A stretch of 64,000 bases of DNA from Pseudooceanicola marinus (lineage in GTDB: Bacteria; Pseudomonadota; Alphaproteobacteria; Rhodobacterales; Rhodobacteraceae): contig NZ_JAIVMC010000001.1 of assembly GCF_020177265.1 (NCBI RefSeq), positions 868,001 to 932,000 of the forward strand. Direction: 5' to 3'. The notes beneath the pieces were generated by a model. That model did not search any database. It saw only the letters and a list, made by a program, of their open reading frames with translations, and was not told the origin of the DNA. Positions 51,249 through 61,212 of this stretch are shown here, piece by piece. Every line of letters starts with the position of its first letter. Position 1 is the stretch's first letter. The position numbers were made by a program, and so were the translations under genes.

Positions 51249-53597
51249 ATGTCCGAACACGCGAAACACCAGCACCACCACGATCACGGCGCCCCTGCCC
51301 CCGACGGGGCCGAAACCGCGAAAGACCCGGTCTGCGGCATGACCGTCGAGGTCAAGGGCGATACCCGCAATCAGGATTTCGGCGGCGAGACCTATCATTT
51401 CTGCTCGGAGGGCTGCGAGGAGAAGTTCAGGGCGGACCCGTGGTTCTATGCCTCGGGAAACGCCGACAAGGCCGATCAGCAGGCACAGCCCGGCACGCAA
51501 TGGACCTGCCCGATGCACCCCGAGATCGTGCGCGACGAACCCGGCGCATGCCCGATCTGCGGCATGGCACTGGAGCCCATGGTGCCCAGCGACGAGCCCT
51601 CCGAGGAACTCACCGATTTCACCCGCCGCATGTGGATCAGCGCGGCTGCCGCCGTGCCTCTCATCATCCTGACCATGGGCGAGCTGGTGGGCCTGCCGGT
51701 GCGCGACTGGATCGGCCACCGCGTCGCCACCTACGTCGAATTCCTCCTCGCAACGCCAATCGTGCTCTGGGCTGCACTGCCGTTCTTCAAACGCGGCCTC
51801 GATTCCTTCCGTAACATGTCGCCCAACATGTGGACGCTGATCTCGCTCGGTGTCGGCGCGGCCTATGTCTACTCGCTCTTCGCGACCTTCCTGCCGGGGG
51901 TCTTCCCGATGGAATACCGGATGGGCGAAGGCGTCGGGACCTATTTCGAGGCGGCGGTCGTGATCGTCGCGCTGATCTTCGTGGGCCAGGTGCTCGAGCT
52001 GCGCGCCCGCGAGCGCACCGGCGACGCGATCCGCGCGCTGCTGGACCTCGCCCCCAAGACCGCGCGGCGCATCCTGCCGGACGGGACCGAATACGATGCC
52101 CCGCTCGAGAACGTGGTCGCAGGCGACATGCTGCGCGTCCGCCCCGGCGACAGCATCCCCGTGGATGCCGAGGTGGTCGAGGGCCGCTCTTCGGTCGACG
52201 AAAGTATGATCACCGGCGAGCCGGTCCCGGTCGAGAAGACCGAAGGCGACCGCGTCACCGGCGGCACGATCAACAGGAACGGCACGCTGGCGATCCGCGC
52301 GACGCAGGTGGGCGCCGACACCGTGCTGGCCCAGATCGTCGACATGGTCGCGGGCGCCCGCCGGTCGCGCGCGCCGATCCAGGGCCTCGCCGACCGCGTG
52401 TCCGCGATCTTCGTGCCCACGGTGGTCGGCATCGCGGTGCTCGCCTTCTTCACCTGGTTGGCTTTCGGTCCGGAGCCGGCCCTCGCCTTCGCCATCGCCT
52501 CGGCGGTCTCGGTTCTCATCATCGCCTGTCCCTGCGCGCTCGGGCTCGCGACGCCGATTTCGATCACCACCGCCGCCGGGCGCGGCGCGCAGGCGGGCGT
52601 GCTCATCAAGGACGCCGAGGCGCTCGAGCGCATGGCGCGGGTCGACACCGTGATCGTCGACAAGACCGGCACGCTGACCATGGGCAAGCCCAGTCTGACC
52701 GACGTGGTCGCGCTCGGGCAGACCGACGAGGCCGAAGTGCTCGCCCTTGCCGCGGCCCTCGAGCGCGGCTCGGAACATCCCTTGGCCGAAGCGATCGTGC
52801 AGGGCGCGCGGGAGCGCAACGCGGAACGGCGCGACGTCACCGACTTCGACGCGGTCACCGGCAAGGGCGTCACGGGCCGCGTTTCCGGCCGGGACGTGGC
52901 CCTCGGCAACCGCGCGCTGATGGAGGCGCTGAAGATCGACGCCGCCTCCGCCGAGGACAGCGCCGACGCCCTGCGCGCGGACGGCAAGACGGCGATGTAT
53001 GTGGCGGTGGACGGCACCCTCGTCGGCCTCGTGGCCGTGGCCGACCCGATCAAGGAGACGACCGAGGGCGCGATCCGCGACCTGCACGCGCTCGGGCTGC
53101 GGGTCATCATGGCGACCGGCGACAACCAGCGCACCGCCGAGGCCGTCGCGCGCCATCTCGGCATCGACGATGTGCGCGCCGGCGTCCTGCCCCAGGACAA
53201 GAAGGCGCTGGTCGAGGAGCTGCGCGCGCAGGGCGCCTATATCGCCATGGCGGGCGACGGCGTGAACGACGCCCCTGCCCTCGCCGCGGCGGACGTCGGC
53301 ATCGCCATGGGCACCGGCGCGGACGTCGCGGTCGAGAGCGCCGGGATCACCCTGCTGGGCGGTGATCTCGTCGGCATCGTCCGCGCCCGCAAGCTGGCCA
53401 CCGCGACGCTGCGCAACATCAAGGAGAACCTCTTCTTCGCCTTTGCCTACAACGCCGCCGGCGTGCCCGTCGCGGCCGGGATCCTCTATCCCTTCATCGG
53501 ATTGCTTTTGTCGCCCATGATCGCGGCGGCGGCGATGAGCCTGTCCTCCGTCTCGGTCATCACCAACGCGCTGCGCCTGCGCCGGGTGAAGCTTTGA
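51249..53597 (+). CDS. Copper P1B-type ATPase with YHS and metal-binding N-terminus
   Basis: A 782-residue pump. N-terminus: His-rich KHQHHHDHG, a YHS domain (about 26-70, [11 protein letters not shown] and [12 protein letters not shown]), then a heavy-metal binding module [15 protein letters not shown] with CPICGM; no HMA domain. Core: eight helices, SMITGEPVP, transport motif [40 protein letters not shown] and NALRLRR. It should export Cu(I) or Ag(I), and differs from CopA in its N-terminus, perhaps taking metal from the periplasmic-facing side or another chaperone. AGGGAG precedes the start. Confidence 0.93.
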   Translation: MSEHAKHQHHHDHGAPAPDGAETAKDPVCGMTVEVKGDTRNQDFGGETYHFCSEGCEEKFRADPWFYASGNADKADQQAQPGTQWTCPMHPEIVRDEPGACPICGMALEPMVPSDEPSEELTDFTRRMWISAAAAVPLIILTMGELVGLPVRDWIGHRVATYVEFLLATPIVLWAALPFFKRGLDSFRNMSPNMWTLISLGVGAAYVYSLFATFLPGVFPMEYRMGEGVGTYFEAAVVIVALIFVGQVLELRARERTGDAIRALLDLAPKTARRILPDGTEYDAPLENVVAGDMLRVRPGDSIPVDAEVVEGRSSVDESMITGEPVPVEKTEGDRVTGGTINRNGTLAIRATQVGADTVLAQIVDMVAGARRSRAPIQGLADRVSAIFVPTVVGIAVLAFFTWLAFGPEPALAFAIASAVSVLIIACPCALGLATPISITTAAGRGAQAGVLIKDAEALERMARVDTVIVDKTGTLTMGKPSLTDVVALGQTDEAEVLALAAALERGSEHPLAEAIVQGARERNAERRDVTDFDAVTGKGVTGRVSGRDVALGNRALMEALKIDAASAEDSADALRADGKTAMYVAVDGTLVGLVAVADPIKETTEGAIRDLHALGLRVIMATGDNQRTAEAVARHLGIDDVRAGVLPQDKKALVEELRAQGAYIAMAGDGVNDAPALAAADVGIAMGTGADVAVESAGITLLGGDLVGIVRARKLATATLRNIKENLFFAFAYNAAGVPVAAGILYPFIGLLLSPMIAAAAMSLSSVSVITNALRLRRVKL

Positions 53598-53691
53598 CGC
53601 CCCCCCTCATCACGCGCGTGTGACTGGCAGTGAAAGCTGCGTGAAGATACCTCTTGCCTGTTCCTTTGGACGCGGCATTCTTCGCCGCACG

Positions 53692-54069
53692 ATGAAAAAG
53701 CTCCGCGCGCTCATGACAAGATACGTGCTCGTCCTGGCCCTTCTGGTGCTCGGGGGGGAAACCGTGATGGCGCGGGCCGCGGCGCTGGACTGCGTATCGA
53801 GGACCGCCCCCACCGTCACCGTCATGCAGGATGTGCATGAGACGCACCGGCTCCACGCCGATCACGCGGCGGCAGAGCAGACAGACACGTCTGACACGCA
53901 ATCGGCGCCCGGCATATGTTGCATCGGCATGTGCGGTCTTGCCATGAACCTTTTGCCGCATGTGGACCGGACTGAGTCCACCCTCATCATCGCACGGCAT
54001 CACGGGATGAGTGAGATCGGCGCGAACCTCGTCGATCCCAAAGGCCCGAGGAAATCGCCCAAGGGCTGA
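53692..54069 (+). CDS. Hypothetical small secreted protein
   Basis: A 125-residue protein with a signal peptide (RYVLVLALLVLGGETVMARA) ending before AALDC. The mature part has a His-rich loop (HETHRLHADHAA) and a cysteine cluster GICCIGMCGLAMN. Composition resembles small copper-island periplasmic proteins such as that at 33660. Likely a metal-binding protein; family unrecognised. It follows the second copper ATPase by 95 bp. The start could also be the Met at 53713. Confidence 0.5.
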   Translation: MKKLRALMTRYVLVLALLVLGGETVMARAAALDCVSRTAPTVTVMQDVHETHRLHADHAAAEQTDTSDTQSAPGICCIGMCGLAMNLLPHVDRTESTLIIARHHGMSEIGANLVDPKGPRKSPKG

Positions 54070-54123
54070 GTGTCCCATGCCGGCTCCGCCGGCACGCGCG
54101 ACACTCATCCCAGGAAGCATTCC

Positions 54124-54360
54124 ATGATATTCCGAATTGCGGCCACGGTGCCGCTTGTTCTGGCCGACTGCGCAACGTTGCCGGACCTTCCCGAGACCGC
54201 CGCTCTCATCGAGCCGGCGGTGTCGCTGCAAACCGCCCCGCCGCCGACCCACGCCATCGTCACGCAAAAGTCCCGACGGATCGAGGCACCCGCCGACTGG
54301 CGGAGCCTTGCCTCGGCGCGGACCCGGCGGCGCCGGTCGCGGTCCTCGCCGACCCCGTGA
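54124..54360 (+). pseudogene. Remnant of a small lipoprotein gene
   Basis: A 78-codon frame starting MIFRIAATVPLVLADCATLP: a lipoprotein-like N-terminus (LADC is a poor lipobox) followed by LPDLPETAALIEPAV and APADWRSL, then a basic, Arg-rich tail that does not look native. It resembles the short lipoproteins near outer-membrane efflux genes, cut by a frame change near 54300. No such efflux gene follows. Weak support; could be coding as it stands. Confidence 0.3.
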
Positions 54361-54843
54361 ACCACGACGAACGCGATGCGGTTCGGCGGGCCGACATGCG
54401 CCTGCGCGTAAATGCGCAGGTGCGGCAGGTCGCGGTTGGCAGCCCGCAAGGCATTCTGGGACCAGCCCAAGCGATCAGGCGGGTATCCTGTATGCGAGCG
54501 CATGTCGCTCCTCTTGCTCCATGCAATGGAGCTTGGCCAAATCGGGCATCGACGAAACCGAGAACCTTTTCCCTCGGTCAGGTCCCGCGCGCGACATGAT
54601 GTGTCGGCATTTCTCGATCAACGACAATCGCCGACGACGGCCAAATGTTGTTGCTATTTTTCTGCTACTTGACTCTGCGAGGCGTATTATTCAATTAAGA
54701 TCAATGACCTACGAAGCGTTGCTCCAATCCATCATCGGGGCCACGCTCAGCCGCGCGGCCCGTCGGATGTCCGAAACCCCTTGTTTTACTGGCTCTGCGC
54801 TCATGTTCACCTGACCGGTCTTCCTCGATTTGTGGGCCTTTTG

Positions 54844-54859
54844 CCCCCGTTTTCGGGGG
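54844..54859. promoter_or_regulatory. GC hairpin upstream of the integrase
   Basis: CCCCCG-TTTT-CGGGGG forms a 6-bp stem-loop, directly followed by a 20-bp palindrome. It could close upstream transcription or add to a protein-binding site. Confidence 0.4.
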
Positions 54860-54860
54860 T

Positions 54861-54880
54861 GGTGCAACAAATGTTGCACC
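54861..54880. promoter_or_regulatory. 20-bp perfect palindrome with a nearby half-site
   Basis: GGTGCAACAAATGTTGCACC is perfectly symmetrical around AA. A direct half-site TGTTACACC follows at 54892, 20 bp after the TGTTGCACC arm (54872). About 180 bp before the integrase start. Candidate binding site of the integrase or its regulator. Confidence 0.5.
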
Positions 54881-55060
54881 GAAACCCGAATTGTTACACC
54901 ACCCTCCAGCTCCTTCGGAGCCTCGCCTCGTCGCTGCGAAGGCGAGGTCTCCGCCGGGTGCGCCGGCGAGATATCGAACCCTGGACAAAGTTCCGACCGG
55001 CGCGCGCCGCCCGGTTCGATCTCCCGACCATCGGCAACGATTTCCCGAAAGGAGACCCGG

Positions 55061-56215
55061 ATGGGTACCATCATGGCGCGCCAGAAGAAAGACGGCGCGA
55101 AGAGCTTCACCGCAGTGATCCGCAAGAAGAAAGGCGGCAAGGTCGTCCTCACTCTCAGCGACACGTTCCCGAGCCGCCAGGCGGCGGAACGATGGATGAA
55201 GAAGACCGAGCGTGATCTGAAGGGCAAAGGCGCTCTCGACCGGGCCGTCGCGGCTCGGCACCGAAAGACTTGGTCAGGCGTCATCCAGGAATACAGCGAC
55301 GCCTCGCCGGATGCGTTCGGCAAGACAAAGACCGCGAATCTCGCGTATCTCCAGCGACTCGATTTCGGTAAGATGATTGTCGAGGAGACCGGGGAACACG
55401 ACTTCTTCCGCCTGGCTCAGGATCTTCTGCGGGGCGTGCAAGCCCCGCCGGCGAACCCTGCCGCGGACTGTCCAGAGCATTACGCCCTGAAGCCTCGCAT
55501 GCCCCAGACAGTCAACAGCTACATGGCGACCCTTCGCACTGTCGTGTCCTACGGAGGTCCGATCAGCAAGGTCCAGATGCCGATCGGCGACTTCGAAAGC
55601 GCCATGCGCACGCTGAAGCACCAGCGAATGGTCGCTCGGTCGGCGGTTCGGAATCGCCGGCCTACGCTGGATGAGCTCGACAGGCTTTTGACCCATTTCC
55701 ACAACCGCTACCTGGCCAATCGCCGAAGCGTGCCGATGCACAAGGTGATCGGCGGCGCGATCACCCTCGGCCATCGTCAGGAGGCGTTGTGCTCCATTCC
55801 CTGGAGGGACCTTGATGAAGAGAAGGCCCGCCTTATGATCCGGAACATGAAACACCCGCGCCAGACCCAGGGCAACGACATCGAAACGTGGGTCACGGCA
55901 GAGGGCATGAAACTCGTTTTGTCGATGCCTCGCAAGAAGGACCGGGTCTTTCCCTATAGCCCGGACACCATCAGTCGCCTCTTCACGGAAGCATGCCAGA
56001 TCCTCGGCATCGAGGACCTCCACTTCCACGATTTACGCCACGAGGCGATTTCCAGGTTCTTCGAGACCGGACTCGGCGGTGGAAGTCGCGATGTCGTCAT
56101 GAAGTATACAGGGCACTCTCCGGATGGCAGCCTGTCCCGCTATATTCATGTGGAACAGATCGGCGACAAATATGCCGACTGGGAATGGTGGCCGATCTTG
56201 TTTGCCCCGTTGTAG
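55061..56215 (+). CDS. Tyrosine-type integrase
   Basis: A 384-residue recombinase. N-terminal DNA-binding part rich in Lys (MARQKKDGAKSFTAVIRKKK), core-binding region about 65-205, catalytic domain from about 215: Arg in LGHRQEALCSI, Lys in MIRNMKHPRQ, HDLR (His323, Arg326), GHSPDG (His352) and nucleophile in LSRYIHV (Tyr361). All catalytic residues are present, so it should be active. Start at 55061 has AAAGGAG at ideal spacing. Flanked on the right by 380 bp without genes and then the hsd operon. Probably the integrase of an island. Confidence 0.9.
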   Translation: MGTIMARQKKDGAKSFTAVIRKKKGGKVVLTLSDTFPSRQAAERWMKKTERDLKGKGALDRAVAARHRKTWSGVIQEYSDASPDAFGKTKTANLAYLQRLDFGKMIVEETGEHDFFRLAQDLLRGVQAPPANPAADCPEHYALKPRMPQTVNSYMATLRTVVSYGGPISKVQMPIGDFESAMRTLKHQRMVARSAVRNRRPTLDELDRLLTHFHNRYLANRRSVPMHKVIGGAITLGHRQEALCSIPWRDLDEEKARLMIRNMKHPRQTQGNDIETWVTAEGMKLVLSMPRKKDRVFPYSPDTISRLFTEACQILGIEDLHFHDLRHEAISRFFETGLGGGSRDVVMKYTGHSPDGSLSRYIHVEQIGDKYADWEWWPILFAPL

Positions 56216-56598
56216 AGATCGCGAAGGGTGCCTCCAGAGTTCCTGGACGCCCCCTGCTCAATAACCGATAATGGTCAGCCTCCTTGCCGAGCAGCCTTAC
56301 GGCCGATCCGCCCGGCGCCAGTCTCGCCAGGTTCGCAGTTCAGGCCGAGAGAGCGTTTCGCTGTTGCCGTAGATCACCACGGCGACTCCTGCCCGTCACG
56401 GGGAAAGAGCTTTCCCGGAGACCAGGGCGAGACCTTCGGCACCAGTTTGACCTGCACCTGGGCCGCAGGGATTTGGCTGCCAACAGAGTAGGTAGTGTCG
56501 TCCGCTTCGCCGCGAAAGGCTGACGTCAGACGGGTCCCACCTCCTCTTGTCCCTGTCCCACGCCGACTGCGGCGGCTCCCCGGCGTGGATGATGGCGT
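56216..56598. other. Gap between integrase and hsdR
   Basis: About 380 bp between convergent genes. No motif-bearing frame, no tRNA and no strong terminator could be found. It may contain the attachment site of the integrase, which I cannot locate without the empty site. Confidence 0.45.
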
Positions 56599-59500
56599 TT
56601 AGCCGACGTCGGCAGATGCATCAGACACGACGGCAGTCTGATTGAGACTTCGGAGTCGCCCCAAGAAGCGGTCCACGTCCTGCTCGTCGAACACACTATC
56701 GGGGCCATCGGGCGTGAGATCAGAAAAGGGGCTATCGTAGAGCAGGCCCGGGTCGATCACGCCGTTCCGGGTCAGGTGCTCGATGACCATCCCGACGAAC
56801 TCGATCTGATCTGCCGAGGCACCATCAGCGATGAATTCGGCGAAAAACCCCTGGGCCGCCGAGCGATCGAGGCCGACGATCGACCTCAGAAAAACCCCGA
56901 ACCCGCCAACCTGTGCGGCTTCGGTTTTCCTGGCGATCTCGATGTCGGCATCCGATCCCACACCCGCCTCCAGCAACATCCGCTCGAGTTCTTCAATGTC
57001 TACGCGTGTAAGCGGTCGTCCGGATCGCAGGCGGCGGAGAGCGACATGTTCTCCGTGCTTGGAGAGGAACTCGCGGGCCTTCTTCTTGAATGCGGCAAAA
57101 TCTGCAGCCGGGTTGAGGGGGACGGGAGTTGCAGCCCCGAGGTCATCTTCGAAATCGGTGTAGAGGATGCTTCGGGACGCCTGATCGATGAGATGCACGA
57201 TATCGCGCAGTCTCAGGCGCGCCCGCTCGGCGATAGGCACCGTCAGGCCCTCCCACCAAGATTCGGTCAGGATTTCCTCGATGAGCTCCGCTTGCCGGGC
57301 AACTGCGGGAATCTCCAGCTTCGCGGAGAGTGCCGTCGCAATCTCCATTACCTTCCGGCGGCAGGACTCCATCTTCGTCGACCGACCCATCAGGCTGATT
57401 TGGAGCTCGAACATCACGAGGTCGAAGCGCTTCGCCTCTTCCCCGCCCAGATCGGCATTGCTCGGCAAGGCTGCCAGGCCTGTCAGCTCCTCGGTGGCCT
57501 CCTCGGACAACGCGGACCATGGCGCATCGTCTGCCTGCCACGTCTCGACAGAGCGCAGGTGGCCGCGGACGACGAAGGACGAGATATCGAGGCCCATCAC
57601 GAACCGGCGCACGTCTGATACGATCTCCGCGCGGACACCCTTGAGGTCTTCCGCGTCGTCATCCTGCTGCTCGTGGAATGGTGAAGCCAGCGTGTCGTCG
57701 ATGCCCTGCGCCACCTTCAACCTTGCCTCGATCAGCCGCTCAGTCAGCGACTTCGGGACTGACGGATCCTTGAGTTCCGGGTTCGATCCGAAGAATTCGA
57801 GGTTGCCGCAGACATCGAAGATCCGGAATGCGGTCTTGTCCGCGCCAGGGCCGAACAGGTTCGGCCGCAGGCGTGTCCCCCGGCCGACCATCTGCCAGAA
57901 TTTCGTCTTCGAGCGAACGAGCTTGAAGAAAACCAGGTTCACTACCTCAGGCACGTCCACGCCCGTGTCCATCATGTCGACAGAGATAGCGATCTGCGGC
58001 TCCCTACCGGGGATCTCGAAGGCCTCGATCAGGCTCTGGGCATAGCTCTCGCCGTGAACGATCCGCCGAGCGAAGGTCCCGCCGTAGTTCGGCCACCCGG
58101 CGTTGAAGCGCTCTTCGATGAACTTCGCATGGGGCTTGTTCGCGGCGAAGATGATCGTCTTGCCGATCTTGTCGCCGCCGGCGACGCGGATGCCGTGCTC
58201 CATGACATGCGCCAGCACCTTGTCGACCGTATCGGCGTTGAACAGATACCTGTTGAGTTCCCCAGCCGTGACCTCCTCGCGCCGCCCGGTCTCGCCCCAG
58301 TCGAGCTCATCCCACTGGTCTTTCTCCTCGTCCGACAGGTCGTCGTAGCGGATGCCCTCGCGCATGAACCTGGTCGGCAACGAGATCGGCTCAAAGGGCA
58401 CCAGGAACCCGTCCTCGATCGCCTCCTCAAGGCCGTAAAAATCCGTGGGATGCCCGGGGTCGAGGTCGAACAGCCGGTAGGTATCCCGGTCCACCTCGTC
58501 GCGGGGCGTGGCCGTGAGGCCCACGAGGTAGCTGTCGAACCACTCGAAGATCGCCCGATAGCGCTTGTAGATGGACCGGTGCGCCTCGTCGATGATCACC
58601 AGGTCGAAATGCCCGGGTCCGAAGCGTCGGCCGGAATGATCGCCACGGTCGATTAGGTTCATCATCGTTGGATAGGTGGAGACGTAGACCCGGCCCGTGC
58701 CCGATGGATCGGTCACCAGGTTCACCGGAGAGCTGTCGGGCATCTGCTGGGCGAAGGCGTTGCGCGCCTGCCGGACAAGGCTGATACGATCGCAGAGGAA
58801 CAGGGCCCGCTTCACCAGCCCTGCGCGCACCATCATGTCCACAAGGGCGATCACCGTCCGCGTCTTGCCTGTGCCCGTCGCCATGACCAGCAGGGCCTTC
58901 CGGGAACCGGCATCGAAATGCTCGGCGATCCGCGTCAGGGCGCGGGTCTGGTAGGGGCGGCCCGCGATGGCGGCCTTGGGCTTCTGGTCGACCAAGGCTT
59001 TCGCCTCGCTCCGGCGGGCGATCATCTCGCCCAGCTCCTGCGCGGTCTTGAAGCCGCCCAGGCGTCGGGGCGGGATGCCCCGGGCGTCGTCCCAGATCCA
59101 GTGCTCGTAACCGTTGGTGTAGAAGATCACCGGCCGGCGGCCGTGCATCTGCTCCAGCGCGTCGGCGTAGAGCTTCGCCTGCTGCTGCCCCTCTGAGGGC
59201 GAGCGGCGGGTGCGCTTGGCCTCGACCACGGCCAGAGGCAGGCCGTCCGCGCCCCAGAGGACGTAGTCGGCAAAGCCATGGCTCTGCTCGTTGGGCATAG
59301 GCTCCACCCGGTATTCCAGATCCCGGCCTTCCTTGAGGTCGGTCCATCCGGACTCGGCCAGCAGCAGGTCGATCAGGCGCAGGCGAGTGGTGGCCTCGTT
59401 GTAGTCGTGCGGGTCGGCGGATTGATCGGCCCGGGCCTTGGCCACCTCAGCGCGCTTTGCCTTCAACTCGTCGTCGAGGCTGGCGTAGCGGGCGCGGAGG

Positions 59501-60015
59501 TCCTCGAGTTCCTCGGTGCGCGCCTCCAGGGCCTTCTCGGTGCTCTGGATGCGCCCCCGGGCCTCGCGGATCAGGTCGAGCCGGGCGGTCAGCGGGGCTG
59601 GGTCGAAATAATTCGGCTCGGGGGGCTTCTGGCGGCAGGCGTAGGTGCGGCCGAACCAGTGCAGGACGTGGTGCAGCTCCTCGACCACCTGGCGCGCACC
59701 CTCGGACTTCAGGTTTGCGCCCTCGTGGGCGGACTTGTTGCGGACGAGGTTGATGAAGCGCGCCTTGGCGTGGACCTTCTGACCCATGATTGTGCGCAGG
59801 TCCGGGTCGTTGATCATCCGGCTCGCGCCGGTCTGGGCCGGGGGCGTCAGTCCCGCGTCATGGGCGAAGGCCCATCCGAGCGCCAGCTCCACCGCCTTGC
59901 CCGCCAGGATCGCCGCCGCCTCGGGCTCCGACATCGCCAGCCGCTCGGCCGAACTCGCCGCGGCGTGGACGGCAGGGAAGTCGGGTTCGAGATGGGCAAA
60001 GTTGCTGGCGGTCAT
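56599..60015 (-). CDS. hsdR: Type I restriction enzyme, R subunit HsdR
   Basis: A 1138-residue enzyme. About 1-125: DUF4145-like helical domain (AAAILAGKAVELALGWAF; FINLVRNKSAHEG). About 150-205: coiled coil. About 210-330: endonuclease domain with GFADYVLW and VVEAKRTRR (PD-D/ExK). From about 350: helicase with Walker A MATGTGKTRTV, motif II IIDEAHRSIYKRY, LTATPRDEVDRDTY and QMVGRGTRLRPN. C-terminal part fits the EcoEI-type R domain. Translocates and cuts foreign DNA with HsdMS. Begins 15 bp after hsdS. Length normal. Confidence 0.93.
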   Translation of the reverse strand: MTASNFAHLEPDFPAVHAAASSAERLAMSEPEAAAILAGKAVELALGWAFAHDAGLTPPAQTGASRMINDPDLRTIMGQKVHAKARFINLVRNKSAHEGANLKSEGARQVVEELHHVLHWFGRTYACRQKPPEPNYFDPAPLTARLDLIREARGRIQSTEKALEARTEELEDLRARYASLDDELKAKRAEVAKARADQSADPHDYNEATTRLRLIDLLLAESGWTDLKEGRDLEYRVEPMPNEQSHGFADYVLWGADGLPLAVVEAKRTRRSPSEGQQQAKLYADALEQMHGRRPVIFYTNGYEHWIWDDARGIPPRRLGGFKTAQELGEMIARRSEAKALVDQKPKAAIAGRPYQTRALTRIAEHFDAGSRKALLVMATGTGKTRTVIALVDMMVRAGLVKRALFLCDRISLVRQARNAFAQQMPDSSPVNLVTDPSGTGRVYVSTYPTMMNLIDRGDHSGRRFGPGHFDLVIIDEAHRSIYKRYRAIFEWFDSYLVGLTATPRDEVDRDTYRLFDLDPGHPTDFYGLEEAIEDGFLVPFEPISLPTRFMREGIRYDDLSDEEKDQWDELDWGETGRREEVTAGELNRYLFNADTVDKVLAHVMEHGIRVAGGDKIGKTIIFAANKPHAKFIEERFNAGWPNYGGTFARRIVHGESYAQSLIEAFEIPGREPQIAISVDMMDTGVDVPEVVNLVFFKLVRSKTKFWQMVGRGTRLRPNLFGPGADKTAFRIFDVCGNLEFFGSNPELKDPSVPKSLTERLIEARLKVAQGIDDTLASPFHEQQDDDAEDLKGVRAEIVSDVRRFVMGLDISSFVVRGHLRSVETWQADDAPWSALSEEATEELTGLAALPSNADLGGEEAKRFDLVMFELQISLMGRSTKMESCRRKVMEIATALSAKLEIPAVARQAELIEEILTESWWEGLTVPIAERARLRLRDIVHLIDQASRSILYTDFEDDLGAATPVPLNPAADFAAFKKKAREFLSKHGEHVALRRLRSGRPLTRVDIEELERMLLEAGVGSDADIEIARKTEAAQVGGFGVFLRSIVGLDRSAAQGFFAEFIADGASADQIEFVGMVIEHLTRNGVIDPGLLYDSPFSDLTPDGPDSVFDEQDVDRFLGRLRSLNQTAVVSDASADVG

Positions 60016-60030
60016 GGCGATGTCCCGAGG

Positions 60031-61212
60031 TCAGAGCTCTCCGGCGAAGGCGCGGGATTGGAGGGAGGCGAAGAGAGTTTCGCCATCGTGAGATGCACCT
60101 TCGAAGCGCGCTCTCTGTGCTGCAACAGCCGCGATAGCGTCCACGAATATTTCTTGTTCTGCCTCGGTCGCAAAGGGGATCGGGAATTTCATCAAGTCCC
60201 CCATTTCGATCCTCTTTGTTCCATGGGCGGCGTTGGACACCATGCTGAGAAGGCGGTTTTTCGATGCACGAAGTGCAGCAGATATGAATATGTTGCTGAT
60301 GCCCTTTCTGGGGACCAGCGCTTTCACATCCTGATTGAATGAGGCTGGAACGCGCAAGTCGCAAACCGGAACCGAATGGGCCAAGATCATTCCCCGGATT
60401 ACAATCAGAGTGACATCAGGGCCGACAAGTTTGGCTTTCCCGGTTTTCGTGGCTTCTTGGGTAATATTGAGAATTGCTCGATCAAGATCGTCTGTTTTCA
60501 TGTCCTTCGGGCTGATCCACGGAATATCGCCGTTCCAGAAAGCCTTGTTGCTTTTCGAAGGAGTTGATCCGCTGACAGCGTTGACAAGATCTCCGAGGGG
60601 CTGAGTGGGGCGTTCCGGATCTCCAGGTCTGGAGGACAGGAACATCTCCGCGAAGATCGCGCCCGGGAGGGTGTCGAGCAGGGCGAGGGCCTCGCGGCGG
60701 CGGCGGCGCAGGGCGTCGGCCGCATCCAGTATCCCCGCAATCCGCCGCTGCTCCTCGAGGGGCGGGAGGGGGATGCTCGTTTCGGCAACCATCGCAGAAT
60801 TCAGGTTCTTCACCGTAGAACCTGGCGCTCTCGATGCGAACCTCGCCTTGATCTCGTCGCTTCCAAGGACGTGATACATGTAGTCCTGAGAAACCGTGTC
60901 ATCCCGGCGCGGTTTCAGGACAAGCCAACCGTCGTGGATGCACCCATGCGTTCCCATGATATATGGGCGACCGAAGCTCATTGAATTTGTCAGGAGGAAA
61001 TCTCCTGGCTCGACGGCCCTGGTTTTCGACAAGCCTTCCTTCCTGATCTTTTCCTTGGTCGAGAGAATGTATTTTCCGCTCGCTGTCGCGTCACCAATTT
61101 TCACCCAGTTCAATCCGTCCGGATCGTCGGTGATGAATTTGTCGATTGGCCGAGGCGATCCTCCGCGAGCGATCTCGAACACCTCCCCAAGAGGAACAGA
61201 TTGCCAGCTCAT
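60031..61212 (-). CDS. hsdS: Type I restriction specificity subunit HsdS
   Basis: A 393-residue protein with two target-recognition domains: TRD1 about 1-155 and TRD2 about 215-370, separated by the conserved helical spacer IPLPPLEEQRRIAGILDAAD (about 163-182) and RREALALLDTLPGAIFAEMF. The first TRD ends in the usual PLPPL box; the second has FPIPFATEAEQEIF. Start at 61212 shares ATGA with the GIY-YIG gene. TRD2 (about 60100-60600) is clearly lower in GC than neighbours, as expected when TRDs are swapped. Target sequence not readable. Confidence 0.92.
   Translation of the reverse strand: MSWQSVPLGEVFEIARGGSPRPIDKFITDDPDGLNWVKIGDATASGKYILSTKEKIRKEGLSKTRAVEPGDFLLTNSMSFGRPYIMGTHGCIHDGWLVLKPRRDDTVSQDYMYHVLGSDEIKARFASRAPGSTVKNLNSAMVAETSIPLPPLEEQRRIAGILDAADALRRRRREALALLDTLPGAIFAEMFLSSRPGDPERPTQPLGDLVNAVSGSTPSKSNKAFWNGDIPWISPKDMKTDDLDRAILNITQEATKTGKAKLVGPDVTLIVIRGMILAHSVPVCDLRVPASFNQDVKALVPRKGISNIFISAALRASKNRLLSMVSNAAHGTKRIEMGDLMKFPIPFATEAEQEIFVDAIAAVAAQRARFEGASHDGETLFASLQSRAFAGEL

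Larger units (their letters stand above)
54361..55060. other. Region upstream of the integrase without a gene
   Basis: About 700 bp. Open frames exist on both strands but none has protein-like composition. The AT content rises at 54640-54710 compared with flanks, and palindromes appear at 54844-54880 (separate entries). The region may be the left edge of the integrated unit, including an attachment or regulatory site. No tRNA was found. Confidence 0.45.

Noticed and set aside
54105-54503. 132-codon minus-strand frame across the lipoprotein remnant
   Set aside because: No motif or ribosome site; it reads through the reverse of a lipoprotein-like N-terminus.
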